Below the pieces are notes generated by a model. The model saw only the letters and a program-made list of their open reading frames with translations, did not search any database and was not told the DNA's origin. Below are positions 1 to 6,357 of a stretch of 11,601 nucleotides of DNA, in pieces (the first letter of the stretch is position 1; every line of letters begins with the position of its first letter). The position numbers were made by a program, and so were the translations under genes. Source of the stretch: Reyranella sp. (GTDB lineage Bacteria > Pseudomonadota > Alphaproteobacteria > Reyranellales > Reyranellaceae); the NCBI GenBank assembly GCA_016780605.1, contig JADHLS010000076.1:1-11601 (forward strand), in the 5' to 3' direction.

Positions 1-49
1 CGCATCATAGGGCGGGTTCGGGGGCGGAAGCGACTCTTATGACGGCCGG

Positions 50-916
50 CTATGACGGCAAGAGGGCGACCACGCAGATGCCGATCCAGATGATGATGGC
101 GAGCGCCAGCGGCCGGTCGGACAGGACGGCGTCGGTCGGCGATTCGCCGCCCTCCTGATGCTCGACGACGTACCAGTAGCGATAGAAGCCGAAGATCACC
201 AGCGGGATGGTGGCGACCAGCTTCGGGTTCGATGAGATCACGAACAGGCTGTAGAAGATCAGCGCGCCCGTCGCCGACATCTCGGCGTAGCGGTCGATCA
301 GCCTCTTGGAGTACATGCCGAGCACCTCGCGGGCATCGGCACCGTGGGTGCCGAGCTCCTGACGGCGCTTGATGGAGGCGAGATAAAGGGCAAGACAGAG
401 GGTGGTGATGGCCATCCAGCTCGACAGCGGCACGCCGAGTGCCAGCGAGCCGGCATAGACCCTGAGCACGAAGCCGACGGCGATGGAGAAGAGGTCGAGC
501 ACCGGCTGGTGCTTCAGCCAGTAGGTATAGGCGACGTTCAGCGCCAGGTAGGCGAAGATCGCCATCATCGTGTCGGCCGACCAGAACCAGCCGGCGACCA
601 GCACGACGTAGCAGCCGGCGAGCAGGGCGACCGCGGTCGGGATCGACACGGTGCCGGCCGCCAGCGGCCGCGAATACCGCTTGGTCGGATGGGTTTGATC
701 GCGCTCGACGTCGTTGATGTCGTTCAGGATGTAGGTGGCCGAGGAGGCGATGCAGAACAGCCCGAAGGCGATGAAGGCATCGGCCACCAGGCCGGGATTG
801 GTGAAGACGCGCGCGAACACCAGCGGCGCGAGCACGAACGTGTTCTTTATCCACTGGCGCGGCCGCATCAGCCGCAGCAGCTCGATCATCGGCAGCGGTT
901 TTGTTGGCGCGATCAT
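50..916 (-). CDS. UbiA-family polyprenyl-phosphate phosphoribosyltransferase (DPPR synthase-like)
   Basis: Integral membrane prenyltransferase of the UbiA superfamily, 288 aa, most like mycobacterial decaprenyl-phosphate 5-phosphoribosyltransferase (Rv3806c), which moves phosphoribose from PRPP to a polyprenyl phosphate. Seen: an N-terminal RPRQWIKN stretch (18-25); the Asp-rich Mg-binding motif NDINDVERD (65-73) followed by HPTKRYSRP (76-84), the pattern typical of DPPR synthases rather than quinone prenyltransferases; a second conserved loop YTYWLKHQPVLD (130-141); and about nine hydrophobic segments. The frame stays open to a TTG at 991, but that start would overlap the divergent gene. ATG 916 is chosen; ATG 889 is possible and neither has a well-spaced Shine-Dalgarno. 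It diverges from the GtrA-DprE1-DprE2 operon, which supplies the next steps, so a role in making polyprenylphosphoryl-arabinose is inferred. The exact lipid chain is unknown. Confidence 0.88.
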   Translation of the reverse strand: MIAPTKPLPMIELLRLMRPRQWIKNTFVLAPLVFARVFTNPGLVADAFIAFGLFCIASSATYILNDINDVERDQTHPTKRYSRPLAAGTVSIPTAVALLAGCYVVLVAGWFWSADTMMAIFAYLALNVAYTYWLKHQPVLDLFSIAVGFVLRVYAGSLALGVPLSSWMAITTLCLALYLASIKRRQELGTHGADAREVLGMYSKRLIDRYAEMSATGALIFYSLFVISSNPKLVATIPLVIFGFYRYWYVVEHQEGGESPTDAVLSDRPLALAIIIWIGICVVALLPS

Positions 917-966
917 TCCCCCGCAGTGCTTATACTGGCAAGCAGGAGTGGGGAAAAGCTCGATCG
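917..966. promoter_or_regulatory. Divergent intergenic region between UbiA-like gene and GtrA operon
   Basis: This 50-bp spacer must hold the start signals of both divergent units unless promoters lie inside the genes. On the plus strand TATACT (931-936) is a plausible -10 element, but I find no convincing -35 at 16-18 bp. GGAG and GGGG lie 13-20 nt before the GtrA ATG, farther than usual for a ribosome site. A shared promoter region would fit co-expression of all four pathway genes; this is inference. Confidence 0.3.
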
Positions 967-1368
967 ATGCGGCTTGCGATCGTCTATGCAATCATCGCCC
1001 TGATCGCGACCGCGGCCAATCTCGGGGCGCAGGCGCTCAGCGTCCGCGTCTGGACCGGCCTGTGGCATATCGAGATCTCGGTGCTGGTCGGCACGGCGGT
1101 TGGGCTGGTCCTGAAATACGTCCTCGACAAGATCTACATCTTCCGCTTCAAGGCCGACGACGCCCTCCACGACCTGCAGACCTTCATCCTCTACACCGGC
1201 ATGGGCGTGGTCACGACCCTGGTGTTTTGGGGCTTCGAGTTCGGCTTCTATCAGGCCTTCCAGGACAAGAGCCTGCGCTATCTCGGCGGCCTGATCGGGC
1301 TCGTTCTCGGCTACTGGGCCAAGTACCACCTCGACAAGCGCTTCGTGTTCCGGGTCGCCGCGTCATGA
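967..1368 (+). CDS. GtrA-family membrane protein, putative DPA flippase or accessory
   Basis: Small four-helix membrane protein of 133 aa, the usual GtrA family length (PF04138). The family contains O-antigen glucosyl-lipid flippases and mycobacterial Rv3789, which sits next to dprE1 and has been proposed to translocate decaprenylphosphoryl-arabinose or to act as a membrane anchor in arabinan assembly. Seen: hydrophobic segments near 4-24, 36-52, 73-95 and 105-120, and two matching half-motifs, KYVLDKIYIF (50-59) and KYHLDKRFVF (119-128), showing the internal two-fold repeat of the family. ATG 967 is chosen because the only upstream in-frame start, TTG 901, would overlap the divergent gene. 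The stop overlaps the start of dprE1 (ATGA), so translation is probably coupled. Moving the lipid-linked pentose across the inner membrane is inferred from position. Confidence 0.85.
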   Translation: MRLAIVYAIIALIATAANLGAQALSVRVWTGLWHIEISVLVGTAVGLVLKYVLDKIYIFRFKADDALHDLQTFILYTGMGVVTTLVFWGFEFGFYQAFQDKSLRYLGGLIGLVLGYWAKYHLDKRFVFRVAAS

Positions 1369-2657
1369 GGCCGGTGTCGTCCTGGGGCCGCCTGTCAGCC
1401 TTGCCGCACGACGTGGTCGAGCTCAGCGACCGCAGCCGGATCGCTGCCGAACTGGCGAAGAGGCGACCCGGCATCGCTTACGGGATGGGCCGTTCCTACG
1501 GCGACGCCTGCCTAAACCCGGAAGGCACGCTGTGGCGCACCGCGGGCCTCGACCGCTTCATCGCCTTCGACGAAGCGAGCGGCCGCCTGCGCTGCGAGGC
1601 CGGCGCCACGCTGCGCGAGATCCAGGACGTCTTCCTGCCGCGCGGCTGGGGCCTGCCGGTGCTGCCGGGGACGCGCTTTGTGACGGTGGGCGGCGCCATC
1701 GCCAACGACGTGCACGGCAAGAACCACCATGAGACCGGCACCTTCGGCGATCACGTTGTGTCGTTCACGCTGCAGCGGACGGACGGCGAGCAGATCGCGA
1801 GCGGTCCTGGTGAGCGGCCGGACTGGTTCGCCGCCACCGTGGGCGGGCTTGGCCTCACCGGCGTGATCGTCGAGGCCGAACTGCAGCTGCGGCGCGTGCC
1901 GGGCCCCTGGCTCGACACCGAGACCATCGCCTACTCGGGCCTCGACGCGTTCTTCCAGCTGTCCGACGAATCGCATCCCGCCTGGGAGCATGCCGTCTCC
2001 TGGATCGACTGCACGTGGGGCGAGGCCGTGCGCGGCCTGTTCCTGCGGGCGCGGCCGGCCGCCGATCAGCAGCGGACGTGGCGGGGCCGCGAGCTTGCCA
2101 TGCCGCTGGTGCCGCCGCTGTCGCTGGTGAACCGCCTGACGCTCAAGCCGCTCAATCGCCTCTACTGGATGCTGAACCAGCGCCAGCTCGGCCGCCGCGT
2201 CGAGCACTACGTGCCGTTCCTGTTTCCGCTCGATGCCATCGCCGACTGGAACCGCATGTACGGGCCGAAGGGCTTCTACCAGTATCAATGCGTCGTGCCG
2301 CGCGAGTCCGGACCCGCGGCGGTCCGCGAGATGCTGACGGCGATCGCACGATCGGGCGAAGGCTCGGTGCTGGCAGTGCTGAAGACGTTCGGCGAGCGCT
2401 CGCCGCAGGGCCTGCTGAGCTTCCCCATGCCGGGCGTCACGCTCGCGCTCGACTTCCACAATCACCCAGGCCTCGAGGCCCTGTTCGAGCGGCTCGACGC
2501 CATCGTGGCGCAGGCTGGCGGCCGGCTCTATCCCGCCAAGGATGCCCGCATGCCGCGCGCTTTGTTCGAGGCGACCTATCCGCGGCTCGGCGAATTCATC
2601 AAGTACCGCGATCCAGGCATCAGCTCGGCCATGTCGCGCCGCCTGATGGGAAGCTAG
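1365..2657 (+). CDS. dprE1: DprE1-like FAD-dependent decaprenylphosphoryl-ribose 2'-oxidase
   Basis: FAD-dependent oxidoreductase of the vanillyl-alcohol-oxidase fold, 430 aa, slightly shorter than M. tuberculosis DprE1. DprE1 oxidises the C2 hydroxyl of polyprenylphosphoryl-ribose to the 2-keto form. Seen: the FAD-binding N-terminal part with GMGRSYGD (40-47), LPGTRFVTVGGAIAND (100-115) and HGKNHH (117-122), all diagnostic for DprE1; TVGGLGLTG (158-166); the substrate-side motif YGPKGFYQYQ; and LYPAKDAR with Lys392 aligning to catalytic Lys418. At the site of Cys387, the covalent target of benzothiazinones, this protein has Ala361 (motif GVTLALDF, 357-364). The ATG overlaps the upstream stop by four bases and lacks a clear Shine-Dalgarno, suggesting translational coupling; DprE2 follows after 10 nt. 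Assignment is strong; the native lipid is inferred. Confidence 0.93.
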   Translation: MRPVSSWGRLSALPHDVVELSDRSRIAAELAKRRPGIAYGMGRSYGDACLNPEGTLWRTAGLDRFIAFDEASGRLRCEAGATLREIQDVFLPRGWGLPVLPGTRFVTVGGAIANDVHGKNHHETGTFGDHVVSFTLQRTDGEQIASGPGERPDWFAATVGGLGLTGVIVEAELQLRRVPGPWLDTETIAYSGLDAFFQLSDESHPAWEHAVSWIDCTWGEAVRGLFLRARPAADQQRTWRGRELAMPLVPPLSLVNRLTLKPLNRLYWMLNQRQLGRRVEHYVPFLFPLDAIADWNRMYGPKGFYQYQCVVPRESGPAAVREMLTAIARSGEGSVLAVLKTFGERSPQGLLSFPMPGVTLALDFHNHPGLEALFERLDAIVAQAGGRLYPAKDARMPRALFEATYPRLGEFIKYRDPGISSAMSRRLMGS

Positions 2658-2667
2658 TGAGGCCCGC

Positions 2668-3405
2668 ATGAGAATCGTCGTCATCGGCGCCACCTCCGGC
2701 ATTGCCGAGCAGTGCTGCCGGCTCTGGGTGCAGCGCGAAGCCTGTGACTTGCTGCTGGTGGCGCGCGACGGCGCCAAGGCTGGACGCATCGCCGAGGACC
2801 TGCGCGTGCGCAGTCCGGCCTCGACGGTCGAGGTCGTGACCCTCGACTTCCTCGACGCCGCCGCCATCGGCCGTCTCGCCGCCGAGGCGGCGCTGAAGCC
2901 GATCGACATCGTGCTGATCGCCCACGGCATGCTGCCCGAACAGACGCGTGTGCAGGCCGACCTCGGGCTCTGCCGCGACACCATCGAGATCAACGCCGTC
3001 TCGCCGGCGCTGTTCGCCGAAGCCTTCGCCCACCATCTCGCGCAGGCGGGGCGCGGCACACTCGCCCTCATCGGCTCGGTCGCGGGCGATCGCGGCCGCA
3101 AGGCCAACTACAGTTACGGCGCCTGCAAGGGCTTCGTCGAGCGCTATGCCGAGGGCCTGGAGCATCGTCTTGCAAGCAGCGGCGTGCGGGTCGTGCTGAT
3201 CAAGCCCGGCCCGACCGACACGCCCATGGCTGCTTCCTACAAGGCACGTGGCGTCAAGCTCGCCTCCGTCGAGGAAGTCGCCCGGATCTCCGTGCGAGGC
3301 ATCGACGCCGGTCGGCCGATGTTCTACGCGCCTCCCCGTTGGGCGCTGATCATGCTCATCGTGCGCAACCTGCCGCGATTCGTCTTCAATCGCTTGAACA
3401 TCTAG
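2668..3405 (+). CDS. dprE2: DprE2-like SDR reductase (decaprenylphosphoryl-2-keto-ribose reductase)
   Basis: Short-chain dehydrogenase/reductase, 245 aa. With DprE1 it would complete C2 epimerisation by reducing the 2-keto intermediate with NAD(P)H to give polyprenylphosphoryl-arabinose. Seen: Rossmann nucleotide motif GATSGIAE (7-14), Asn109 in IEINAV, Ser137 in GSVAGDRG, and catalytic Tyr150/Lys154 in YGACK. The SVAGDRGR stretch resembles mycobacterial DprE2. The C-terminus is hydrophobic and basic (RWALIMLIVRNLPRFVFNRL), consistent with membrane association beside a lipid substrate. It lies 10 nt after dprE1 with a good ribosome site (TGAGG, about 6 nt before the ATG), so it is in the same operon. 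SDR membership is certain; the DprE2 role rests on similarity and on adjacency to DprE1. Confidence 0.9.
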   Translation: MRIVVIGATSGIAEQCCRLWVQREACDLLLVARDGAKAGRIAEDLRVRSPASTVEVVTLDFLDAAAIGRLAAEAALKPIDIVLIAHGMLPEQTRVQADLGLCRDTIEINAVSPALFAEAFAHHLAQAGRGTLALIGSVAGDRGRKANYSYGACKGFVERYAEGLEHRLASSGVRVVLIKPGPTDTPMAASYKARGVKLASVEEVARISVRGIDAGRPMFYAPPRWALIMLIVRNLPRFVFNRLNI

Positions 3406-3413
3406 CCCCCGAT

Positions 3414-3890
3414 CTAGCCTGGGAGCGACGCGCCGGTGTCGCGACAGAGCGAGCTCACCTCGGCGCGCTCGCGCTCGGTGCTGGCGATCCCGACGACCAC
3501 GAACTCGAGATTGGCGCGGGTGCCCATCAGCACGCCGACATAGGGTTCCATGCCGACCCAGGCGCCGGTGCCGTTGCGGCCTCTCACCTCGCCGCACACG
3601 GTGATCAGGCCGGTGCCGTTGCGGGCGCCGGCCATTCGGCCGAACTGAACTGACCCGGGATCCTTCATCCACTTGGTGACCCCGGCCACGACGGCCTCCT
3701 GCTGGCGCGCGTCGAGCGTCACTTTCGCACCGGCCTCGATCGTCGTGCCCGGCGGCGCCGCCGGCAGATCGCTGTAGGGACCCGTCAACGACACAGGATG
3801 ATGCGCCGTGTCGGGCGCGGACGCAGGAACGCACGCGCTGGCGCACGCGAGCGCAATCGCGCAGAAAAGGAGCCGGGCTGAGCTGCGCAT
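3414..3890 (-). CDS. Secreted or lipoprotein-like hypothetical protein
   Basis: A 158-aa exported protein of unknown function. The N-terminus is a signal sequence (basic MRSSAR, hydrophobic core 7-17) ending in CASAC; Cys16 or Cys20 could be lipidated, but neither has an ideal lipobox. The mature part carries a pattern I know from many small proteobacterial envelope proteins: a helix with KWMKDPGSVQFG (73-84), then VCGEV, then a GxGAWVGMEPYVG segment, with Cys residues that may pair. It has no assigned activity. The start is supported by AAGGGAG just before the ATG. It converges tail-to-tail with dprE2 only 8 bp away, so it is not in that operon and probably not part of the pathway. Confidence 0.75.
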   Translation of the reverse strand: MRSSARLLFCAIALACASACVPASAPDTAHHPVSLTGPYSDLPAAPPGTTIEAGAKVTLDARQQEAVVAGVTKWMKDPGSVQFGRMAGARNGTGLITVCGEVRGRNGTGAWVGMEPYVGVLMGTRANLEFVVVGIASTERERAEVSSLCRDTGASLPG

Positions 3891-4026
3891 GATCTCCCTT
3901 CAAACGCAGGGTCGGCCCCGAGCCTAATCCGCCTCGCGATGCGTTGCCACCAGGACAATTCTCTTCGCAGATGCTGCAAGCGGCATGGCGGTGATATCGT
4001 CCGCCGTCTTTTTCGAGGGAGATGTC

Positions 4027-4899
4027 ATGACCGCGAAACTTACCGCGCCGCAACGCCTGCGCGCCGTGCTCGCCGAGCCCGGCCTGATCGTCATGCCGGC
4101 CGTCTACGATGGGTTATCGGCAAAGCTGACGGCCGCGGCAGGGTTCAAGACCGCCTTCCTCTCGGGCTCCTGCGTTGCGGCGAGCCGGCTCGGCGGGCCC
4201 GACCTCGACCTGCTCTCCTTCGGCGAGATGTTCGACTCCTTTCAGATGGTGCACGGCGCGGCTCCCGAGCTGCTGATCCTGGCCGACGGCGACCACGGCT
4301 ATGGCAACGCCATGAACGTGCAGCGCACGGTCAGCGCCTACGGCCGCGCCGGCGCCGCCGCCATCCTGATCGAGGACAAGATCACGCCGCGCGCGCTCAC
4401 GGCCGCCGGCAAGCCCTGCCTGCCGCGGGCCGAGGCGCGCATGAAGATCCGCGCCGCCGTCGAAGCGGCGAAGGACTCCGGCATCCTTGTGCTCGCCCGC
4501 ACCGATTGCCGGCCGACCCAGGGCATCGACGAGGCGGTGGCACGCATCGAGATGTATGTCGAGGAGGGCGCCGACATCCTGTTCCTGGATTCGCCCGCCG
4601 ACAATGACGAGATCGCCCGCGCCATCGCCGCCGCCAAGGGGCGCCCGTCGTTCGTCGTGCTGTCGCCCGGGGCGCCGCGCGCCACGCCCTCGCAGAAGGA
4701 AGCGGAGAGACTGGGATTCAAGATCGGCACCTTCCCGACCGGCCTGCTGTCTCCTGCGGCCGCCGGCATGAAAGCCGGCCTGGCTGCGCTCAAGGCCGGC
4801 GAGTCGGAGGCGAAGTCCGCGCTGCCGCCGCCGGAACTGCGCGCCACGCTGGGCTACGGCGACTACGACAGCAAGGCCAAGCCGTTCATCGTCAGCTGA
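4027..4899 (+). CDS. Isocitrate lyase/PEP mutase superfamily enzyme
   Basis: A 290-aa TIM-barrel enzyme of the ICL/PEP mutase superfamily, whose members cleave or form C-C or C-P bonds in 2-oxo or 2-hydroxy acids with Mg2+. Seen: substrate-loop region SGSCVAASRLGGPD (46-59), metal-site motif ADGDHGYGN (86-94), IEDK (115-118) and ARTD (157-160). The isocitrate lyase KKCGH catalytic loop is absent, so it is not a classical ICL or 2-methylisocitrate lyase. The His in DGDHGYG and the following NVQRTV resemble the PA4872-type oxaloacetate decarboxylases, but the later segments LSPGAP and GTFPTGLL do not match that group as I remember it, so the substrate is undetermined. ATG 4027 is chosen over an in-frame start at 3985 because GAGGGAG lies about 5 nt upstream. 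It stands alone, with a hairpin terminator behind it. Confidence 0.85.
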   Translation: MTAKLTAPQRLRAVLAEPGLIVMPAVYDGLSAKLTAAAGFKTAFLSGSCVAASRLGGPDLDLLSFGEMFDSFQMVHGAAPELLILADGDHGYGNAMNVQRTVSAYGRAGAAAILIEDKITPRALTAAGKPCLPRAEARMKIRAAVEAAKDSGILVLARTDCRPTQGIDEAVARIEMYVEEGADILFLDSPADNDEIARAIAAAKGRPSFVVLSPGAPRATPSQKEAERLGFKIGTFPTGLLSPAAAGMKAGLAALKAGESEAKSALPPPELRATLGYGDYDSKAKPFIVS

Positions 4900-4906
4900 C
4901 AAGGAA

Positions 4907-4931
4907 GAAGGCGGGCATCAGGCCCGCCTTC
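4907..4931. terminator. Bidirectional hairpin terminator
   Basis: A perfect 10-bp GC-rich stem (GAAGGCGGGC / GCCCGCCTTC) with a 5-nt loop ATCAG starts 8 nt after the ICL-family stop and is followed by CCCCTTT. It lies between convergent genes (the PRC-barrel gene ends at 4958), so it probably ends transcription from both sides. The T tract is short on the plus strand; on the minus strand the stem is followed by TTCCTT. Confidence 0.75.
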
Positions 4932-4957
4932 CCCTTTCATAGGTCGATCTTGAAGGC

Positions 4958-5803
4958 TCAGCCGCCGGACTGCGACGCCGGTTGGCGCCGTTCGTACTTG
5001 TAGTCCGGCATCGCCTTCAGCGAGTCCTTGGTCCAGTTGGTGGTGATCACCAGGGACTTGCCGTCGCGCGAGAACTTGAGCTCGTTCCACTTCACCGCGA
5101 CGTCCTTGGAACCGACGCCCAGGAAGCCGCCGACCGAGACCACGGCAGTCTTGATGGCGCCGCTGTTGTCGACATAGAGGTCCACCACCTTGCCGACGGA
5201 CTCGTGATTCTCGTTGCGCACGGTGGCGCCGACGATGGCGTTGGCCGACATGTCACCGGAGGCGTTGAAGTCGCCGGTCGAGGTGGTCGATGCCTGGTCC
5301 GCGGGCCTGCTGGTGCGGTCCCCCGGCTTCGTCGAATCAGCCATGCGGTCGCCCGCCCGGGCGGTGTCGCTCGGCCGCGCCGTCCACGGCCCGGTGTCGG
5401 TGAAGACCTGGCCTCGGTAGGATTCGTTGCCGTACTTGTACTCCGGCTTCGCCTTCAGCTCGTCCTTGGTCATGTTGACCATGACCTTCTCGCCGTTATC
5501 CGAGATCTTGAGATCGGACCAGGCGATGCGGACCTCACGGTTGCCGACGCCGAGGAAGCCGCCGACGCTCACCATCACGCTGTCGACCTTGCCGTCCTTG
5601 CCGATATAGATCGACTTGATCTCACCGATCGTCTCGTTCTGCGCGTTCTTGATGTTGCGACCGATCAGCTTGCGAGCGTCGGCCGGAGCCATCGTGGTCG
5701 TCGCCGTCGACGTCGCGGGCGGCGGGCTGGTCGCCTGCTGCTGCGCATAGACGACAGTGGCGCCGCAGGTCAAGGCGCTAGCGAGTAGGATGTGTTTCAA
5801 CAT
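4958..5803 (-). CDS. Secreted protein with two PRC-barrel domains
   Basis: A 281-aa exported protein. A signal peptide (1-20, cleavage after VVYA) is followed by a Thr/Pro/Ala-rich linker (21-40), a first PRC-barrel domain (about 41-124), a low-complexity Asp/Thr/Ser/Pro-rich spacer (about 130-183), a second PRC-barrel domain (about 188-272) and a short polar tail. The two domains are clear duplicates: VSVGGFLGVG occurs at 78-87 and 222-231, each followed by a W-x-x-L-K strand and a TKD-x-LKA-x-P-x-YKY ending. PRC-barrels mediate protein or RNA contacts (photosynthetic reaction centre H subunit, RimM); exported ones in alphaproteobacteria have no settled function, and a link to stress or envelope upkeep is only a guess. 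AGGGAG sits about 8 nt before the ATG. It may share transcription with the small secreted gene upstream, 69 bp away. Confidence 0.85.
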   Translation of the reverse strand: MLKHILLASALTCGATVVYAQQQATSPPPATSTATTTMAPADARKLIGRNIKNAQNETIGEIKSIYIGKDGKVDSVMVSVGGFLGVGNREVRIAWSDLKISDNGEKVMVNMTKDELKAKPEYKYGNESYRGQVFTDTGPWTARPSDTARAGDRMADSTKPGDRTSRPADQASTTSTGDFNASGDMSANAIVGATVRNENHESVGKVVDLYVDNSGAIKTAVVSVGGFLGVGSKDVAVKWNELKFSRDGKSLVITTNWTKDSLKAMPDYKYERRQPASQSGG

Positions 5804-5837
5804 GTGGTCACTCCCTATGAATGTCCGATACCGGGCT

Positions 5838-5862
5838 AACGGGTCGCCGGTTGGGTCGTTGC
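5838..5862 (-). promoter_or_regulatory. Candidate EcfG-type promoter of the PRC-barrel gene
   Basis: Reading the minus strand, GCAAC (5862-5858), a 16-nt spacer and CGTT (5841-5838) match the alphaproteobacterial general-stress sigma consensus GGAAC-N16/17-CGTT except for one base in the -35. It is about 35 nt upstream of the PRC-barrel ATG, a sensible distance. PRC-barrel genes are often in the EcfG regulon. The mismatch is in a normally conserved base, so this is only a candidate. Confidence 0.3.
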
Positions 5863-5872
5863 CTGCTCCGCC

Positions 5873-6166
5873 TCAGCGTCGCGGCCGCGGGGGCCCCGGG
5901 AGGGGACGGACGTCGGGCGGCGTCGGGACGGCATCACGCGGCAACTCGCTCAGCTGCTCGTCCTGCTGCACGCCGGGCATCGGCATCACCGCCTGGTTCT
6001 TGGAGTTGGGGCCGGTCGTGGCGCCGGTGCCGCCCACCACCGCCGGTCCCGACTCCGGCATCTTCGAGGCGTCGATGACTCGCGCCGGTCCTTGCGCGTG
6101 CAGGACGGGCACACAGAGCGTCAACGGCAGCGTGGCGAGCACGGCCACGAGGAGGGAAGGTCTCAT
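5873..6166 (-). CDS. Small proline-rich secreted hypothetical protein
   Basis: A 97-aa protein I do not recognise. It has a typical signal peptide (MRPSLLVAV..., predicted cleavage after VLHA at about residue 24), then a Gly/Thr-rich piece and a C-terminal part rich in Pro, Asp and Arg ending in PLPGPPRPRR. No cysteines remain after the signal and there is no known motif. The start at 6166 is chosen because GGAGG lies about 5 nt upstream; an in-frame ATG four codons earlier (6178) also has an AGGA site, giving 101 aa. It lies just upstream of the PRC-barrel gene on the same strand. Coding support is the signal peptide, the ribosome site and spacing that fits the neighbours. Confidence 0.65.
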   Translation of the reverse strand: MRPSLLVAVLATLPLTLCVPVLHAQGPARVIDASKMPESGPAVVGGTGATTGPNSKNQAVMPMPGVQQDEQLSELPRDAVPTPPDVRPLPGPPRPRR

Positions 6167-6178
6167 CTGCACCTCCAT

Positions 6179-6357
6179 GGAGTTTCCTCAGTCAACACCC
6201 TCTGAAAGCAGGACGTTGCGCGGGAGATGACCAAACCTTGACCGATTTTCTTCGCCTCTCGCCGGCAGGTTCCCTGGTCGCAGCCTAGTCACAGGAGCTT
6301 GTCGGCGAAGGCGTTACACAGGGAGCCTGACACGTACCATTCTCCCGGTAGGTCGGA
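6179..6357. other. Divergent intergenic spacer
   Basis: About 180 bp between the small secreted gene (minus) and the peptidoglycan-binding gene (plus). It must hold promoters for both. A TTGACC (6238-6243) resembles a -35, but no matching -10 follows at normal spacing. I see no strong repeat, hairpin or RNA gene here. Confidence 0.4.

Noticed and set aside
39..58. Short direct repeat TATGACGG at the left edge (39-46 and 51-58)
   Set aside because: Only 8 bp, one copy pair, overlapping the UbiA-like stop; no link to a mobile element or attachment site.
917..991. TTG start at 991 for the UbiA-like gene
   Set aside because: The extra 25 residues are not family-like and would overlap the divergent GtrA start.
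735..1364. Upstream extension of the dprE1 frame, beginning at 735
   Set aside because: It would run through the divergent UbiA-like gene and GtrA; DprE1 homology begins near the ATG at 1365.
1512..3107. 531-aa open frame on the minus strand across dprE1 and dprE2
   Set aside because: It is antisense to two strongly supported genes, is rich in Arg/Ala/His as expected from GC-rich shadow frames, and shows no domain or signal.
2620..4053. 477-aa open frame on the minus strand across dprE2 and the hypothetical gene
   Set aside because: It covers two supported genes on different strands and its Arg/Gly/His-rich composition is that of a shadow frame.
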